A DNA stretch of 38,084 nucleotides, taken from Massilia sp. ST3. GTDB lineage: Bacteria; Pseudomonadota; Gammaproteobacteria; Burkholderiales; Burkholderiaceae_D. Numbering within the stretch: the first letter of the stretch is position 1; the number at the start of each line of letters is the position of its first letter. This document shows, in pieces, positions 15,448 to 24,473 of the stretch. The stretch lies in NCBI RefSeq assembly GCF_018119405.1, contig NZ_JAGPWC010000048.1:1-38084 (forward strand), in the 5' to 3' direction. A program made the translations under genes and the position numbers. Below the pieces are notes generated by a model. The model was not told where the DNA came from. It did not search any database and saw only the letters and a list, made by a program, of their open reading frames with translations.

Positions 15448-16545
15448 TTACTGAAGGTGGCAGGACAGCGCCCAGGCGACGTGTTCGCGCACCAGTTCAG
15501 ACGGGTGTGCGGCGCGGGCCCGCAGGGCCGCCACGATTGCTGGGTCGCCGCGGCGCTCGCCGGCGGCATTGCCTAGGCCCACCGCCAGGTTGCGCAGCCA
15601 GCGCTCATGGCCGATCCTGCGGATCGGGCTCCCTTCCATGCGGCGGTTGAATTCCTCTTCTTCCCACCCGAACAGTTCCACCATGCCGGCGTCGCCCAGG
15701 CCGTTGCGCTCGTCGAAGTCCGGCAGTTGCGCCCGCTGCGCGAACTTGTTCCACGGGCAGGCCAGCTGGCAATCGTCGCAGCCGTAGATGCGGTTGCCGA
15801 TCAGGGGCCGCAGCTCCTCGGGAATGCTGCCCTTGAGTTCGATTGTCAGGTAGGAAATGCAGCGCCGCGCATCCAGCCTGCCCGGCCCCAGGATGGCCTG
15901 GGTCGGGCAGACGTCGATGCAGGCCCGGCACTGCCCGCAGTGGGCGCCGGTGGGCGGATCGACCGGCAGCGGCAGGTCGACCAGGATCTCGCCGATGAAG
16001 AAGGTCGAGCCGGCGTCGCGCGACAGCAGCAGGGTATGCTTGCCGCGCCAGCCCAGGCCGGCCTTCTCGGCCAGCGGCAATTCCATCACAGGCGCCGAAT
16101 CGGTGAACACACGGTAGCCCAGTTCGCCCACCGCCGCCTTCACGCGTTCGGCCAGCTGCTGCAGGCGGTTGCGCAGCACCTTGTGGTAGTCGCGGCCGCG
16201 GGCATACACCGACACCACCGCCGCGCCCGGATCGCGCTGGCGCGCCGCTTCCTGCTCGCGCCATTGCTCGCCGCGCGCCTGCGGCAGGTAATCCATGCGC
16301 GCCACGATGGCGCGCACCGTGCCCGGCACCAGTTCGGCGGGACGCGCACGCTTCATGCCATGGCTTGCCATATAATCCATCTCGCCATGGCAGCCCGCAT
16401 CCAGCCAGGCCTGCAGGCCGGCTTCCAGGTGCGCCAGGTCGACGTCGGCGATGCGCACGTCGGCGAAGCCCAGCTCCGCGCCCCACCCCTTGATGGTGCG
16501 CGCGAGTTCTGGCAGGGTGGTCGGATCGAGAGGGACGGTCGGCAT
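15448..16545 (-). CDS. queG: Epoxyqueuosine reductase QueG
   Basis: QueG carries out the last step of queuosine synthesis, reducing epoxyqueuosine in tRNA with a cobalamin and two [4Fe-4S] clusters. The 365 residues fit the family. The clusters are supplied by Cys203/206/209 with Cys213 (CGQCRACIDVC), Cys229 and Cys256/259/263 (CDDCQLAC). The catalytic Asp is probably Asp149 (FTDSAPVMELPLAEKAGLGWRGKHT). The C-terminus ends in a HEAT-like helical tail. It diverges from tsaE across 72 bp, the neighbourhood seen in many proteobacteria where queG borders tsaE. Confidence 0.96.
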   Translation of the reverse strand: MPTVPLDPTTLPELARTIKGWGAELGFADVRIADVDLAHLEAGLQAWLDAGCHGEMDYMASHGMKRARPAELVPGTVRAIVARMDYLPQARGEQWREQEAARQRDPGAAVVSVYARGRDYHKVLRNRLQQLAERVKAAVGELGYRVFTDSAPVMELPLAEKAGLGWRGKHTLLLSRDAGSTFFIGEILVDLPLPVDPPTGAHCGQCRACIDVCPTQAILGPGRLDARRCISYLTIELKGSIPEELRPLIGNRIYGCDDCQLACPWNKFAQRAQLPDFDERNGLGDAGMVELFGWEEEEFNRRMEGSPIRRIGHERWLRNLAVGLGNAAGERRGDPAIVAALRARAAHPSELVREHVAWALSCHLQ

Positions 16546-16617
16546 GGCGGGATGGACAACATTGCGGCCCTAGTCGGCGCCACTGAATACACAAGATCAA
16601 GCACGCTATTTTATTCG

Positions 16618-17103
16618 ATGCAGCCTTACAAAGCTTACCTGGCCGACGAATCGGCAACGGCCGCCCTGGGCGCGGCGCTGGCCCGCGCCATCGTGCCCGG
16701 ACTGGTGATCTACCTGCACGGCGACCTGGGCGCCGGCAAGACCGCCCTCACCCGCGCGCTGATCCAGGCCGCCGGCCACGCAGGCACGGTCAAGAGCCCG
16801 ACCTATACCTTGTCGGAGCCCTACCGCGTGAACCTGGATGGCAAGCCTGCCAACATCATCCACTACGACCTGTACCGCATGGCGAGTCCCGAGGAATTCC
16901 TGGACGCGGGCTTCCGCGAGGACTTCGACGGACGCAACATCTGCATCGTCGAGTGGCCGGAAAAAGGCGAGCCGGTGTTGCCGCCACCCGACGTCAGGGT
17001 ATTGCTCAATGTCAGTGGACTCGGCCGTGAGGTAGAATTGCAGCCGTTGTCCGACTTGGGTCTGCTATGCCTCGACCGTCTCGCCTCCGCACTTCCCCGC
17101 TAA
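16618..17103 (+). CDS. tsaE: tRNA t6A biosynthesis ATPase TsaE
   Basis: TsaE is the ATPase that drives the TsaBDE complex in t6A37 synthesis. The 161 residues contain a Walker A motif LGAGKTALTR (about residue 37), the T-YTLSEPY switch-like segment, IIHYDLYR and IVEWPEKGE. ATG 16618 gives the family-typical start (MQPYKAYLADESAT). No Shine-Dalgarno sequence precedes it, but TATTTT lies five bases upstream, so a leaderless message is possible; ATG 16552 is an alternative start. The end overlaps amiC by 37 bp in a different frame, implying coupled translation. Its partner tsaD is at 76. Confidence 0.94.
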   Translation: MQPYKAYLADESATAALGAALARAIVPGLVIYLHGDLGAGKTALTRALIQAAGHAGTVKSPTYTLSEPYRVNLDGKPANIIHYDLYRMASPEEFLDAGFREDFDGRNICIVEWPEKGEPVLPPPDVRVLLNVSGLGREVELQPLSDLGLLCLDRLASALPR

Positions 17104-18527
17104 TTCCCGGATCGCCGCGCCGCCGCACCCTGCTCAAGGCCGGGGGGACGCTGCTGCTGTCCGTAATGTCCCCGCTGCCCGCCAGCGCCGCCCAGATCCT
17201 GGCCGTGCGCGTCTGGCCCGCGCCCGACTACACGCGGGTGACGCTGGAGAACGACACCAATCTCAAGACCGAGCACTTCCTGGTGCCCGATCCGCCGCGC
17301 CTGGTGGTCGACATCGAGGGCCTGGGCCTGAACAGCACCCTGAAAAGCCTGGTCGCCAAGATCGAGTCGAACGATCCCTACATCAAGCAGGTGCGGGTCG
17401 GCCAGAACCGGCCGAACGTGGTGCGCCTGGTGTTCGACCTGAAGGAAGAAGTCAAGCCCGAGGTGCTGACCCTGGCCCCGGTGGCCGGCTACCAGCACCG
17501 CCTGATCTTCGACCTGTATCCGGTGAAGCCGGTCGATCCGATCGCCGCCATGATCGAAAAGGGCGAATGGAGCACCGTGCCGGCGCCCAGCGCGCCCGGC
17601 AACCCGGCCCTGGGCGAACCGGTCGCCGGCGCGCCGCCGGTGCAGATCCCGACCCCGACTCCGGTCACGCCGCCCGCGCAGCAAAACCCTGTGCCGGACG
17701 CGATCGCGCGCATGGAGTCCGCGATGTCGGGCCTGGACGGCGCGCCGCCGGCCCAGCCCGTGCAGCCGCCGCCCTCACCCACCAAGACCGTTCCCAAGGC
17801 CCCGGCCCAGAAGGTCACGCGCATGGTCACCATCGCGCTCGACCCGGGCCATGGCGGCGAGGACCCGGGCGCGATCGGCGCGCGCGGCAGCCGCGAGAAG
17901 GACATCGTGCTGGCAGTGGCCAAGCGCCTCAAGGCCAGGCTGGAACAGCTGCCCAACACGCGCGTGATGCTGACCCGCGACGGCGACTACTTCGTGCCGC
18001 TCGGAACCCGCGTGCAGAAGGCGCGCAAGGTCGACGCAGACCTGTTTGTCTCGATCCACGCCGACGCTTTCGTTTCGCCGACGGCGCGCGGCTCCTCGGT
18101 CTTCGTGCTGTCGGAAAAAGGCGCCAGCTCGAGCGCGGCGCGCTGGCTGGCGAACGACCAGAACAAGGCCGACCTGATCGGCGGCGCCAGCTACGCGACC
18201 GCCGACAAGCAGCTCGCGAGCGTGCTGTTCGACCTCTCGACCACGGCCCAGATCAACGACAGCCTCAAGCTCGGCAAGGCCGTGCTGGGCGAGATCGGCG
18301 GCATCAACCGCTTGCACAAGGCGGCCGTCGAGCAGGCCGGCTTCGCGGTGCTGAAGGCGCCCGACATCCCGTCGATCCTGGTGGAGACGGCCTTCATCTC
18401 GAATCCGGAAGAAGAAGCGAAGCTGAACGACGACGGCTACCAGGACAAGCTGGCGGACGCCATCACCAAGGGCATCCGCCGCTATTTCGCCGACAACCCG
18501 CCTATGGCCAAGAGCCGCCAGACCTGA
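17067..18527 (+). CDS. amiC: N-acetylmuramoyl-L-alanine amidase AmiC
   Basis: A periplasmic zinc amidase that splits septal peptidoglycan during cell separation. The 486 residues begin with a twin-arginine signal (RRR at 18-20, then TLLKAGGTLLLS), consistent with AmiC export by Tat. An AMIN domain (about 45-155) targets peptidoglycan or the septum, a Pro/Ala-rich linker runs about 165-250, and an Amidase_3 domain follows to the end. Zinc and catalytic residues are in DPGHGGEDPGAIG, the Glu of GSREKDIVL, SIHADAF and VETAFISNPEEE. It starts inside the tsaE 3' end and is followed 1 bp later by the mutarotase gene, so all three probably form one operon. Confidence 0.95.
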   Translation: MPRPSRLRTSPLIPGSPRRRTLLKAGGTLLLSVMSPLPASAAQILAVRVWPAPDYTRVTLENDTNLKTEHFLVPDPPRLVVDIEGLGLNSTLKSLVAKIESNDPYIKQVRVGQNRPNVVRLVFDLKEEVKPEVLTLAPVAGYQHRLIFDLYPVKPVDPIAAMIEKGEWSTVPAPSAPGNPALGEPVAGAPPVQIPTPTPVTPPAQQNPVPDAIARMESAMSGLDGAPPAQPVQPPPSPTKTVPKAPAQKVTRMVTIALDPGHGGEDPGAIGARGSREKDIVLAVAKRLKARLEQLPNTRVMLTRDGDYFVPLGTRVQKARKVDADLFVSIHADAFVSPTARGSSVFVLSEKGASSSAARWLANDQNKADLIGGASYATADKQLASVLFDLSTTAQINDSLKLGKAVLGEIGGINRLHKAAVEQAGFAVLKAPDIPSILVETAFISNPEEEAKLNDDGYQDKLADAITKGIRRYFADNPPMAKSRQT

Positions 18528-18528
18528 C

Positions 18529-19299
18529 ATGGACCACACCGTTTTCGGGCAGCTGCCCGCGATCCGCATCGCATCACCCGACGGGGCCGAAGCCATCGTC
18601 ACCCTGTACGGCGCCCACCTGGTGTCGTGGAAAGGCGCGGACGGCCGGGAGCGCATGTTCTGCAGCGCGCGCTCCGCGCTGGACGGCAGCAAGGCGATCC
18701 GCGGCGGCGTGCCGGTGATCTTTCCGCAGTTCGCCGAGCGCGGTACCGGCATGCGCCACGGCTTTGCGCGCGTCAGCACCTGGCGGCTGGAAGACAGCGG
18801 CGAGGGCTGGGCGGTGTTCGGACTGAACGAAGCGGATCTCCCCGCGCAGCTGGCGGCCGGCTGGCCGCATCGCTTCGCCCTGTCGCTGCGCCTTGGCGTG
18901 CAGGGCAACGAACTCACTATGGCGCTCACGGTGCGCAACACGGGCGAAGCGCCCTTCCCGTTCGCGGCGGCGCTGCATACCTACCACCTGGTGCCGGAAC
19001 TGAAGGATGTGCGCATCGACGGCGTGGCGGAGCAGACCTTGTCGATCGAGGACAAGCTGGACGAGGTGTACCAGCAGGTTGGCGCGATCACCATGACGAC
19101 CGGCGCGCGTGTCGTGAAGCTGGAGCAGGAAGGCTTCACGGAGGCGGTGGTGTGGAATCCGGGGGCGGCGGACGCGGCGGCCTTGTCGGATATGGAGGAT
19201 GGGGAGTATCGGCGCTTCGTGTGCATTGAGCCGGCGCTGCTCGATCCGCATACGCTGGCGCCGGGCGAGACCTGGGAAGGCCGCTACCGCATCAGTTAA
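18529..19299 (+). CDS. yeaD: D-hexose-6-phosphate mutarotase (YeaD-like)
   Basis: A 256-residue aldose-1-epimerase-fold protein of the YeaD group, which interconverts alpha and beta hexose-6-phosphates. Landmarks are VTLYGAHLVSWKG, RGGVPVIFPQF, MRHGFARVSTW, the catalytic His in ALHTYHLV (about residue 150) and the Glu in FVCIEPALL near residue 228. It starts one base after the amiC stop, so it shares that operon although its job is unrelated to cell division. The 3' end is followed by a degenerate 32-bp repeat pair and a bidirectional terminator. Confidence 0.92.
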   Translation: MDHTVFGQLPAIRIASPDGAEAIVTLYGAHLVSWKGADGRERMFCSARSALDGSKAIRGGVPVIFPQFAERGTGMRHGFARVSTWRLEDSGEGWAVFGLNEADLPAQLAAGWPHRFALSLRLGVQGNELTMALTVRNTGEAPFPFAAALHTYHLVPELKDVRIDGVAEQTLSIEDKLDEVYQQVGAITMTTGARVVKLEQEGFTEAVVWNPGAADAAALSDMEDGEYRRFVCIEPALLDPHTLAPGETWEGRYRIS

Positions 19300-19339
19300 C
19301 CCCCAGCCGCAAAACCGTCGTACGCGCCACTGGCGCCTA

Positions 19340-19442
19340 CGACTTCCGGCGCAGGCCGGAACCCAGGTTCGTCGCATACCAGCCGAGTCAAACGCAGCGG
19401 CAACGCATGCAAACCTGGATTCCAGCCTTCGCCGGGATGACG
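19340..19442. repeat. Paired 32-bp inverted repeat, locus B (degenerate)
   Basis: Copies at 19340-19371 and 19411-19442, inverted with respect to each other but in the opposite order from the other three loci (arms pointing outward rather than inward). Both have drifted from the consensus, yet each retains a short internal stem such as TCCGGC / GCCGGA. The pair lies between the convergent mutarotase and carbonic anhydrase genes. Confidence 0.7.
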
Positions 19443-19465
19443 GCTCATACGCTTGCGGTCGACGT

Positions 19466-19492
19466 AAAAAAACCCGGCAGCGCCGGGTTTTT
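19466..19492. terminator. Bidirectional intrinsic terminator
   Basis: A run of seven A, stem CCCGGC-AGC-GCCGGG, then five T. It works on both strands and serves the convergent mutarotase (plus) and carbonic anhydrase (minus) genes; it ends 8 bp before the carbonic anhydrase stop. Confidence 0.8.
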
Positions 19493-19499
19493 CACTTCC

Positions 19500-20516
19500 T
19501 TACATCGACTCTTTGATCATCCGCCCATTACTGGCCTGCACCGGCCGCGAATTCAGCGGATACAGCCGCGAGAACAAGGCCATCTGCTGCGGCGAAGCCG
19601 TCATCGGCTGCTTCATCACCAGCCACAGCACGTCCTCGGTGCAAGGCGGCGTGGTCAGCGAACCCATGTAGGTGAAGTATTCGCGCTTCTCGGGCAGGAT
19701 CTCGTTCACGTCCAGCACGATCGAGGGCGCCACCGTGGTCTGCTTTTCCAGCGGCAGGTTGTTCCACACGGTCTGGATCATCGGGTTGGCCTTGCCGCGC
19801 TCGAGCAGCACCGCCAGCACGGCCAGCTTGCCGTCGTAGCTCTTGTGTACCAGGTGCACCACCATCTCGGTGCCCTTGCCGTTGATGCGCTCTTCCGACG
19901 GGCGATGGAAGTGGAACTGCTGCAGCTCGTAGGTGGTGTTGCCGACCGTGAGGAAGTTGCCGCCGCCGACGTTCACCTGGATGGTGTGGCCGTTGTCGAT
20001 CTCGTTGAAGGAGCTCGGGTGGTAGTCGAAGGCGATGTGTTCGAGGTCGACCTTCATGCCGTCGCGCAGGTCGATCGGCGACTGGCGGTTGCCGGTCGAG
20101 CACTTGGCCCAGGCGGAATTGATGTTGGCCCAGTTGGCCGGGCCGAATTCGCCGTCGTAGCTCCAGTGGGTGCCGTTCTTGGGCGCATGTTCCTTGGCGG
20201 CCGCGGCGGCCGCGGCCAGGGCTTCCTGCTTGCGCTTGGCGTCGGCCGCCTTGCGGGCGCGGGCGGCGGCCTGGGCGCGCGCTTCCTGCTTGGCGCGCAG
20301 CTCGGCCAGCTTCTCGGCGATGCGCACCGACAGGTCGACTTCGGCCTCTTCCTCGGACTTGCTGGCGGCCGCCGGGACCGGCGTCACCGACGCCTTCAGG
20401 TCCGGCTTGATCGACGCCTTGACGAGTTCGGGTTTGGCCGCCTTCGGGGCGGGATCGTTCGCGCTTGCCGTCGCCGTAACCAGGCTGAGAGCGAACAGGG
20501 CGATGAGGTGTCGCAT
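19500..20516 (-). CDS. Periplasmic alpha-carbonic anhydrase with long charged N-terminal helix
   Basis: Interconverts CO2 and bicarbonate in the periplasm. The 338 residues start with a signal peptide (1-19, MRHLIALFALSLVTATASA). Residues 55-110 are an unusual Ala/Lys/Arg/Glu-rich helix or coiled coil, and the alpha-CA domain starts at HWSYDGEFGPANW (about 117). Zinc ligands are His202, His204 (FHFHRPSEE) and His221 (HLVH); QSPIDL and TTPPCTE are further signatures, and Cys139 with the TTPPC Cys probably form the usual disulfide. ATG 20516 is chosen because it begins the signal peptide. Bacterial alpha-CAs are usually about 220-260 residues, so the helical insert is the odd part. Confidence 0.93.
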   Translation of the reverse strand: MRHLIALFALSLVTATASANDPAPKAAKPELVKASIKPDLKASVTPVPAAASKSEEEAEVDLSVRIAEKLAELRAKQEARAQAAARARKAADAKRKQEALAAAAAAAKEHAPKNGTHWSYDGEFGPANWANINSAWAKCSTGNRQSPIDLRDGMKVDLEHIAFDYHPSSFNEIDNGHTIQVNVGGGNFLTVGNTTYELQQFHFHRPSEERINGKGTEMVVHLVHKSYDGKLAVLAVLLERGKANPMIQTVWNNLPLEKQTTVAPSIVLDVNEILPEKREYFTYMGSLTTPPCTEDVLWLVMKQPMTASPQQMALFSRLYPLNSRPVQASNGRMIKESM

Positions 20517-20587
20517 GGGTTTCCAGATGAGTGGGCTTACTCCTCCCTTATCGGCGCGAATGGCCCCAAACTTGAGTGCGCTGAAGC

Positions 20588-20610
20588 AACAAAGCCGCAG
20601 AATCTGCGGC
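20588..20610 (-). terminator. Probable terminator of the DedA gene
   Basis: On the minus strand, GCCGCAG-ATT-CTGCGGC followed by TTTGTTG, 30 bp after the stop of the DedA gene. The stem is perfect but the T-run is broken by a G. Confidence 0.55.
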
Positions 20611-20639
20611 CTTGTCCAGGATGCTAGCAAGCTTGCCAA

Positions 20640-21284
20640 TCAGCGGCTGAGCACGCGCCGGCTGAACTTGTACAGCCCGCCGATCGCCAGCGGGACCACG
20701 GCCGCGCTCACGCCCACCAGCACGATCTCGGTCAGGTGGTCGCGGATGATCGGGATGTTGCCGAAGAAGTAGCCGCCGGTGACCAGGCTGGCCACCCACA
20801 GGACCGCGCCGGTGATGTTGTACATCTGGAAGCGTGCGCTCGTCATGTCCGACACGCCCGCGACGAAAGGCGCGAAGGTGCGCACCACCGGCACGAAGCG
20901 GGCCAGGATGATGGTCTTGCCGCCGTGCTTCTCGAAGAACTCGTGGGTGCGGGTCAGCGCATCCTTGTTGATCCAGCGGTAGTTGTGCGTGAACATGCGG
21001 TGGCCGACAGCCTCGCCGATGTAGTAGTTCAAGGTATTGCCCGTGATGGCCGCGATCATGAGCAGCGCCATCAGCAGCGGATAGTTCATCTGGCCGGTGG
21101 CGCAGAAGGCGCCGGCGATGAACAGCAGGGTATCCCCAGGGAAGAAGAACAGGACCACCAGGCCCGTCTCGCAGAACACGATGGCGAACAGCACGATGTA
21201 GACGTAGGTGCCGTACTGGGCCAGCAAGGTGCCCAGCGTCTTATCGACATGCAGGATCATGTCGAAGAATTGCATCAGATCCAT
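20640..21284 (-). CDS. DedA-family inner membrane protein
   Basis: A 214-residue DedA/SNARE-associated (VTT-domain) protein. The family comprises proton-dependent transporters or flippases needed for membrane potential maintenance, undecaprenyl phosphate recycling and resistance to some cationic agents. Landmarks are the FCETGLVVLFFFPGDTLLFIAG stretch near residue 40, GNTLNYYIGEAVGHR, FFEKHGGKTIILARFVPVVRTFAPFVAGVSDM (the family's FxRxxPxxRxxxxxxAG motif) and NITGAVLWV. It is a single gene between its own terminator and the divergent cyclophilin gene. Confidence 0.93.
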   Translation of the reverse strand: MDLMQFFDMILHVDKTLGTLLAQYGTYVYIVLFAIVFCETGLVVLFFFPGDTLLFIAGAFCATGQMNYPLLMALLMIAAITGNTLNYYIGEAVGHRMFTHNYRWINKDALTRTHEFFEKHGGKTIILARFVPVVRTFAPFVAGVSDMTSARFQMYNITGAVLWVASLVTGGYFFGNIPIIRDHLTEIVLVGVSAAVVPLAIGGLYKFSRRVLSR

Positions 21285-21395
21285 AATTTTCCTAAAGGGT
21301 AGCCTCGCATCATACCATTAGTCGCTTGTCAAACATGGGGGCGGGACCGGCTCCGCCTTGATTTCCAGGGCAAGACTTGCTGCTTTATCAGCATT

Positions 21396-21411
21396 CCGGA
21401 TTACAATCCGG
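21396..21411. promoter_or_regulatory. Palindrome over a -10-like box upstream of the cyclophilin gene
   Basis: CCGGATT-AC-AATCCGG is a perfect palindrome. It contains TACAAT (21402-21407), which could serve as the -10 of the cyclophilin gene starting at 21459. A repressor site is possible but only symmetry and position support it. Confidence 0.3.
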
Positions 21412-21458
21412 CGATACCCGACAACAAGCGGCATCGACCGCGACCAGGAGACCCCAGC

Positions 21459-22382
21459 ATGGTATTGACGACCGCCCACCGTTCCACGCTTGCCCTGGCC
21501 CTGCTGGCCACGGCAAGCGTGTTCGCCGCCCCGGCCAAGGCGCCCAAGGAACTGCCGCCCAAGCCCTCGGTGGCGGACGTGGTCAAGGCTTCCAAGCCCG
21601 CCGAATGGCGCCCGCTCGATCCCGAGAACACCATGTACATCGAGCTGCCGGCCGGCCGCGTGATCGTCGAGCTGGCGCCCGCCTTCGCCCCCAACACGGC
21701 CGCCAACATCCGCGCCCTGGTGCGCGAGAACTACTTCGACGGCCTGTTCGTCATGCGCGCCCAGGACGGCTTCGTGGTGCAGTGGGGCGACCCGGACGAG
21801 GAGAATCCGAAGCCCTTCAAGGCGCCCAAGACGGTCAAGGCCGAGTTCACCGTGCCGATCAAGGGCGCCGGCGCCTTCACCCGCCTGAAGGAACCGGACG
21901 TGTATGCGCCCCAGGTCGGCCACGCCAACGGCTTCCCGGCGGCGCGCGACCCGGCCACGGGCGAGACCTGGCTGCCGCACTGCTACGGCATGGTGGGCGT
22001 GGCGCGCGACAACGGCGCCGACACCGGCAACGGCTCGCAGCTGTACACCGTGATCGGCCACGCGCCGCGCCACCTGGACCGCAACATCACGGTGGTGGGA
22101 CGGGTCGTGCACGGCATGCCGCTGCTGACCGTGATGCCCCGCGGGACGGGGGCGGCCGGCTTCTACGAGAAGCCCGAGCAGCGCACGCCGATCGCCAAGG
22201 TGCGCATGGCGGCCGATTTGCCCGAGAACGAGCGCAGCAAGTTCGAGGTGATGCGCACGGATAGCGCGTCGTTCCAGGCGGTGATCGAGGCGCAGCGCAA
22301 TCGCGGCGGGCCGTGGACCAAGGTGGCGGCAGGGCGGATTGATTTATGTAATGTGCCGATTCCGGTGCGCGAGCAGAAGTAA
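21459..22382 (+). CDS. Periplasmic cyclophilin-type peptidyl-prolyl isomerase
   Basis: A 307-residue PpiA-like enzyme that catalyses cis-trans isomerisation at proline. Residues 1-23 are a signal peptide ([15 protein letters not shown]). The cyclophilin domain follows (about 58-260), with [48 protein letters not shown] at its start and [24 protein letters not shown] in the middle. It is longer than E. coli PpiA because of insertions after residue 110 and a C-terminal extension. GGAG lies about 9 bp before ATG 21459. It is a single gene followed by a repeat pair. Confidence 0.93.
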   Translation: MVLTTAHRSTLALALLATASVFAAPAKAPKELPPKPSVADVVKASKPAEWRPLDPENTMYIELPAGRVIVELAPAFAPNTAANIRALVRENYFDGLFVMRAQDGFVVQWGDPDEENPKPFKAPKTVKAEFTVPIKGAGAFTRLKEPDVYAPQVGHANGFPAARDPATGETWLPHCYGMVGVARDNGADTGNGSQLYTVIGHAPRHLDRNITVVGRVVHGMPLLTVMPRGTGAAGFYEKPEQRTPIAKVRMAADLPENERSKFEVMRTDSASFQAVIEAQRNRGGPWTKVAAGRIDLCNVPIPVREQK

Positions 22383-22401
22383 GCGTTCACGGTTTGCGAA
22401 C

Positions 22402-22494
22402 AAACTTGGGTTCCGGCCTTCGCCGGAACGACGGTCTTCAGGTTATTGGTAAACTCAAACAACGTCATCCCGGCGAAGGCCGGGATCCAAGTTT
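22402..22494. repeat. Paired 32-bp inverted repeat, locus C
   Basis: Copies at 22402-22433 and 22463-22494 face each other with a 29-bp spacer. The left copy has stem TTCCGGC / GCCGGAA where loci A and D have TTCCCGC / GCGGGAA; the right copy has ATCCCGGC / GCCGGGAT. Both sides of the stem have changed together, which argues for selection on the hairpin. The pair lies between the cyclophilin gene and mutL. Confidence 0.88.
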
Positions 22495-22556
22495 GCAAGC
22501 AGACCACAACCCTCCCCTTTTACCGCCGAGCCTGATCCGCATCAAGCACGCCGCGA

Positions 22557-22562
22557 TATAAT
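22557..22562 (+). promoter_or_regulatory. TATAAT box just upstream of mutL
   Basis: A consensus -10 hexamer ends 6 bp before the mutL ATG, and no ribosome binding site lies between. If used, transcription would begin at or next to the start codon, giving a leaderless message. No good -35 box is seen. Confidence 0.4.
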
Positions 22563-22568
22563 CGGCAC

Positions 22569-24473
22569 ATGAACGCCCCCGCCCTGACTTTCCGCCCCAT
22601 CCAGCAACTCCCCGACCAGCTCATCTCCCAGATCGCCGCAGGAGAAGTGGTCGAGCGGCCTTCGGCCGTGGTCAAGGAATTGCTGGAAAACGCGCTCGAC
22701 GCGGGCTCGACCCAGATCACCGTGCGCCTGGAAGAAGGCGGGGTCAAGCGCATCGCCATCACCGACAACGGGCGCGGCATCCCGCCCGAGGAATTGCCGC
22801 TGGCCCTGGCCCGCCATGCCACCTCGAAAATCGCCTCGCTGACCGACCTCGAGAACGTGTCCACCCTGGGCTTCCGCGGCGAGGCGCTGGCCTCGATCGC
22901 GGCGGTGGCCTCGGTGCGCGTCACCTCGCGCACCGCCGGTTCGCCGCATGCCTACGAGATCGTCGGCTCGCACCACGGCGCCGTCTCACCCTCGTCCGGC
23001 GCCTTCGGCACCACCATCGACGTGCAGGACCTGTACTTCAACACCCCGGCGCGGCGCAAGTTCCTCAAGTCGGAACAGACCGAATACGCGCACTGTGCCG
23101 AAGTCGTGCGCCGCATCGCGCTGGCGCGGCCGGACGTGTCCTTCAGCCTCACCCACAACGGCCGCACCATCGACCACTGGAACGTGAGCGAGCCCGCTAA
23201 ACGCAGCGCCCAGATCCTGGGCGGCGACTTCGCCGAGGCGCGCCTGGCGCTGGACGAATCGGCCGGCCCGCTGCGCCTGCACGGCTACGTCGGCCTGCCG
23301 ACCGCCTCCAAGGCGCGCGCCGACGGCCAGTTCTTCTATGTGAACGGGCGCTTCGTGCGCGACAAGCTGCTGGTGCACGCGGTGCGCGCGGCCTACCAGG
23401 ACGTGCTGCACGGCGACCGCTTCCCGTCCTATGTGCTGGCGCTCGAACTCGATCCGGCCCTAGTCGATGTCAACGTGCACCCGTCCAAGATCGAGGTGCG
23501 CTTCCGCGACAGCCGCGCCGTGCACCAGTTCGTGTTCCACGCGGTGCAGCGCACCCTGGCCCAGACCTCGGCCACCGCCCACGGCAGCGCGCCGGCGCCG
23601 ATCAGCGCGGCCGAAATCAAGCCCAGCGGCACCCCGGTCTGGCAGCCGCGCCCGCACGAGCAGACTTCCTTCGGATCCCAGCTGGCGCCGACCTTCTCGC
23701 CTTCGCCCTTTGCACCCGGCAGCCGCTGGGACGAGCCGCGCGCGGGCGTGACGCAAAGCACCGAAGCCTATGGCGCGCTGTTCGCCGCCAACGAGAGCGC
23801 ACGGCCGGCGGCGCCCGCCCAGTCCCCGGCTACCGTGCCGCTGTCGGCGTCGGAGCGTCCCCTGTCGAACGAGGACTTCCCGCTCGGCTTCGCCTTGGCC
23901 CAGCTGCACGGCATCTACATCCTGGCCCAGAACACCAAGGGCCTGGTGCTGGTCGACATGCACGCGGCGCACGAGCGCATCCTCTACGAGCAGCTCAAGC
24001 AGGCGCTGGATGCGCGCCTCGACGGCCAGGAAGAGATGCAGGTGCAGGCGATGCTGATCCCCGTCACCTTCTATGCCGACGCGGTCGAGGTGGCGACCGC
24101 CCAGGACCACCAGGACACGCTCAAGGCGCTCGGCTTCGACATCGCCGCGCTGTCGCCCACCACCCTGGCGGTGCGCTCGGTGCCTTCGCTGCTGAAGAAT
24201 GCCGACGCCCAGACCCTGGCGCGCGACGTGCTGCGCGACGTGCGCGAATACGGCGGCTCGCGGGTGCTGGTGGAACGCCGCAACGAGCTGCTGGGCACGC
24301 TCGCCTGCCACACGGCGGTGCGCGCCAACCGCATCCTCAGCACGCCGGAAATGAACGCCCTGCTGCGCCAGATGGAAAGCACCGAGCGCGCCGACCAGTG
24401 CAACCACGGCCGCCCCACCTGGGTCCAGCTCGAGATCGCCGCGCTCGACAAGCTCTTCCTGCGCGGCCAATGA
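22569..24473 (+). CDS. mutL: DNA mismatch repair protein MutL
   Basis: MutL links mismatch recognition by MutS to strand incision. The 634 residues contain a GHKL ATPase domain (about 1-340: [60 protein letters not shown]). A poorly conserved Pro/Ala/Ser linker follows (about 345-440), then a C-terminal domain. The C-terminal domain has [12 protein letters not shown], matching the endonuclease motif DQHA(X)2E(X)4E with Gln replaced by Met. It also has [15 protein letters not shown] and a final FLRGQ, the metal-site motifs of nicking MutL proteins. It is therefore probably an endonuclease-type MutL, as expected where MutH is absent. It overlaps miaA by 4 bp (ATGA). Confidence 0.96.
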   Translation: MNAPALTFRPIQQLPDQLISQIAAGEVVERPSAVVKELLENALDAGSTQITVRLEEGGVKRIAITDNGRGIPPEELPLALARHATSKIASLTDLENVSTLGFRGEALASIAAVASVRVTSRTAGSPHAYEIVGSHHGAVSPSSGAFGTTIDVQDLYFNTPARRKFLKSEQTEYAHCAEVVRRIALARPDVSFSLTHNGRTIDHWNVSEPAKRSAQILGGDFAEARLALDESAGPLRLHGYVGLPTASKARADGQFFYVNGRFVRDKLLVHAVRAAYQDVLHGDRFPSYVLALELDPALVDVNVHPSKIEVRFRDSRAVHQFVFHAVQRTLAQTSATAHGSAPAPISAAEIKPSGTPVWQPRPHEQTSFGSQLAPTFSPSPFAPGSRWDEPRAGVTQSTEAYGALFAANESARPAAPAQSPATVPLSASERPLSNEDFPLGFALAQLHGIYILAQNTKGLVLVDMHAAHERILYEQLKQALDARLDGQEEMQVQAMLIPVTFYADAVEVATAQDHQDTLKALGFDIAALSPTTLAVRSVPSLLKNADAQTLARDVLRDVREYGGSRVLVERRNELLGTLACHTAVRANRILSTPEMNALLRQMESTERADQCNHGRPTWVQLEIAALDKLFLRGQ

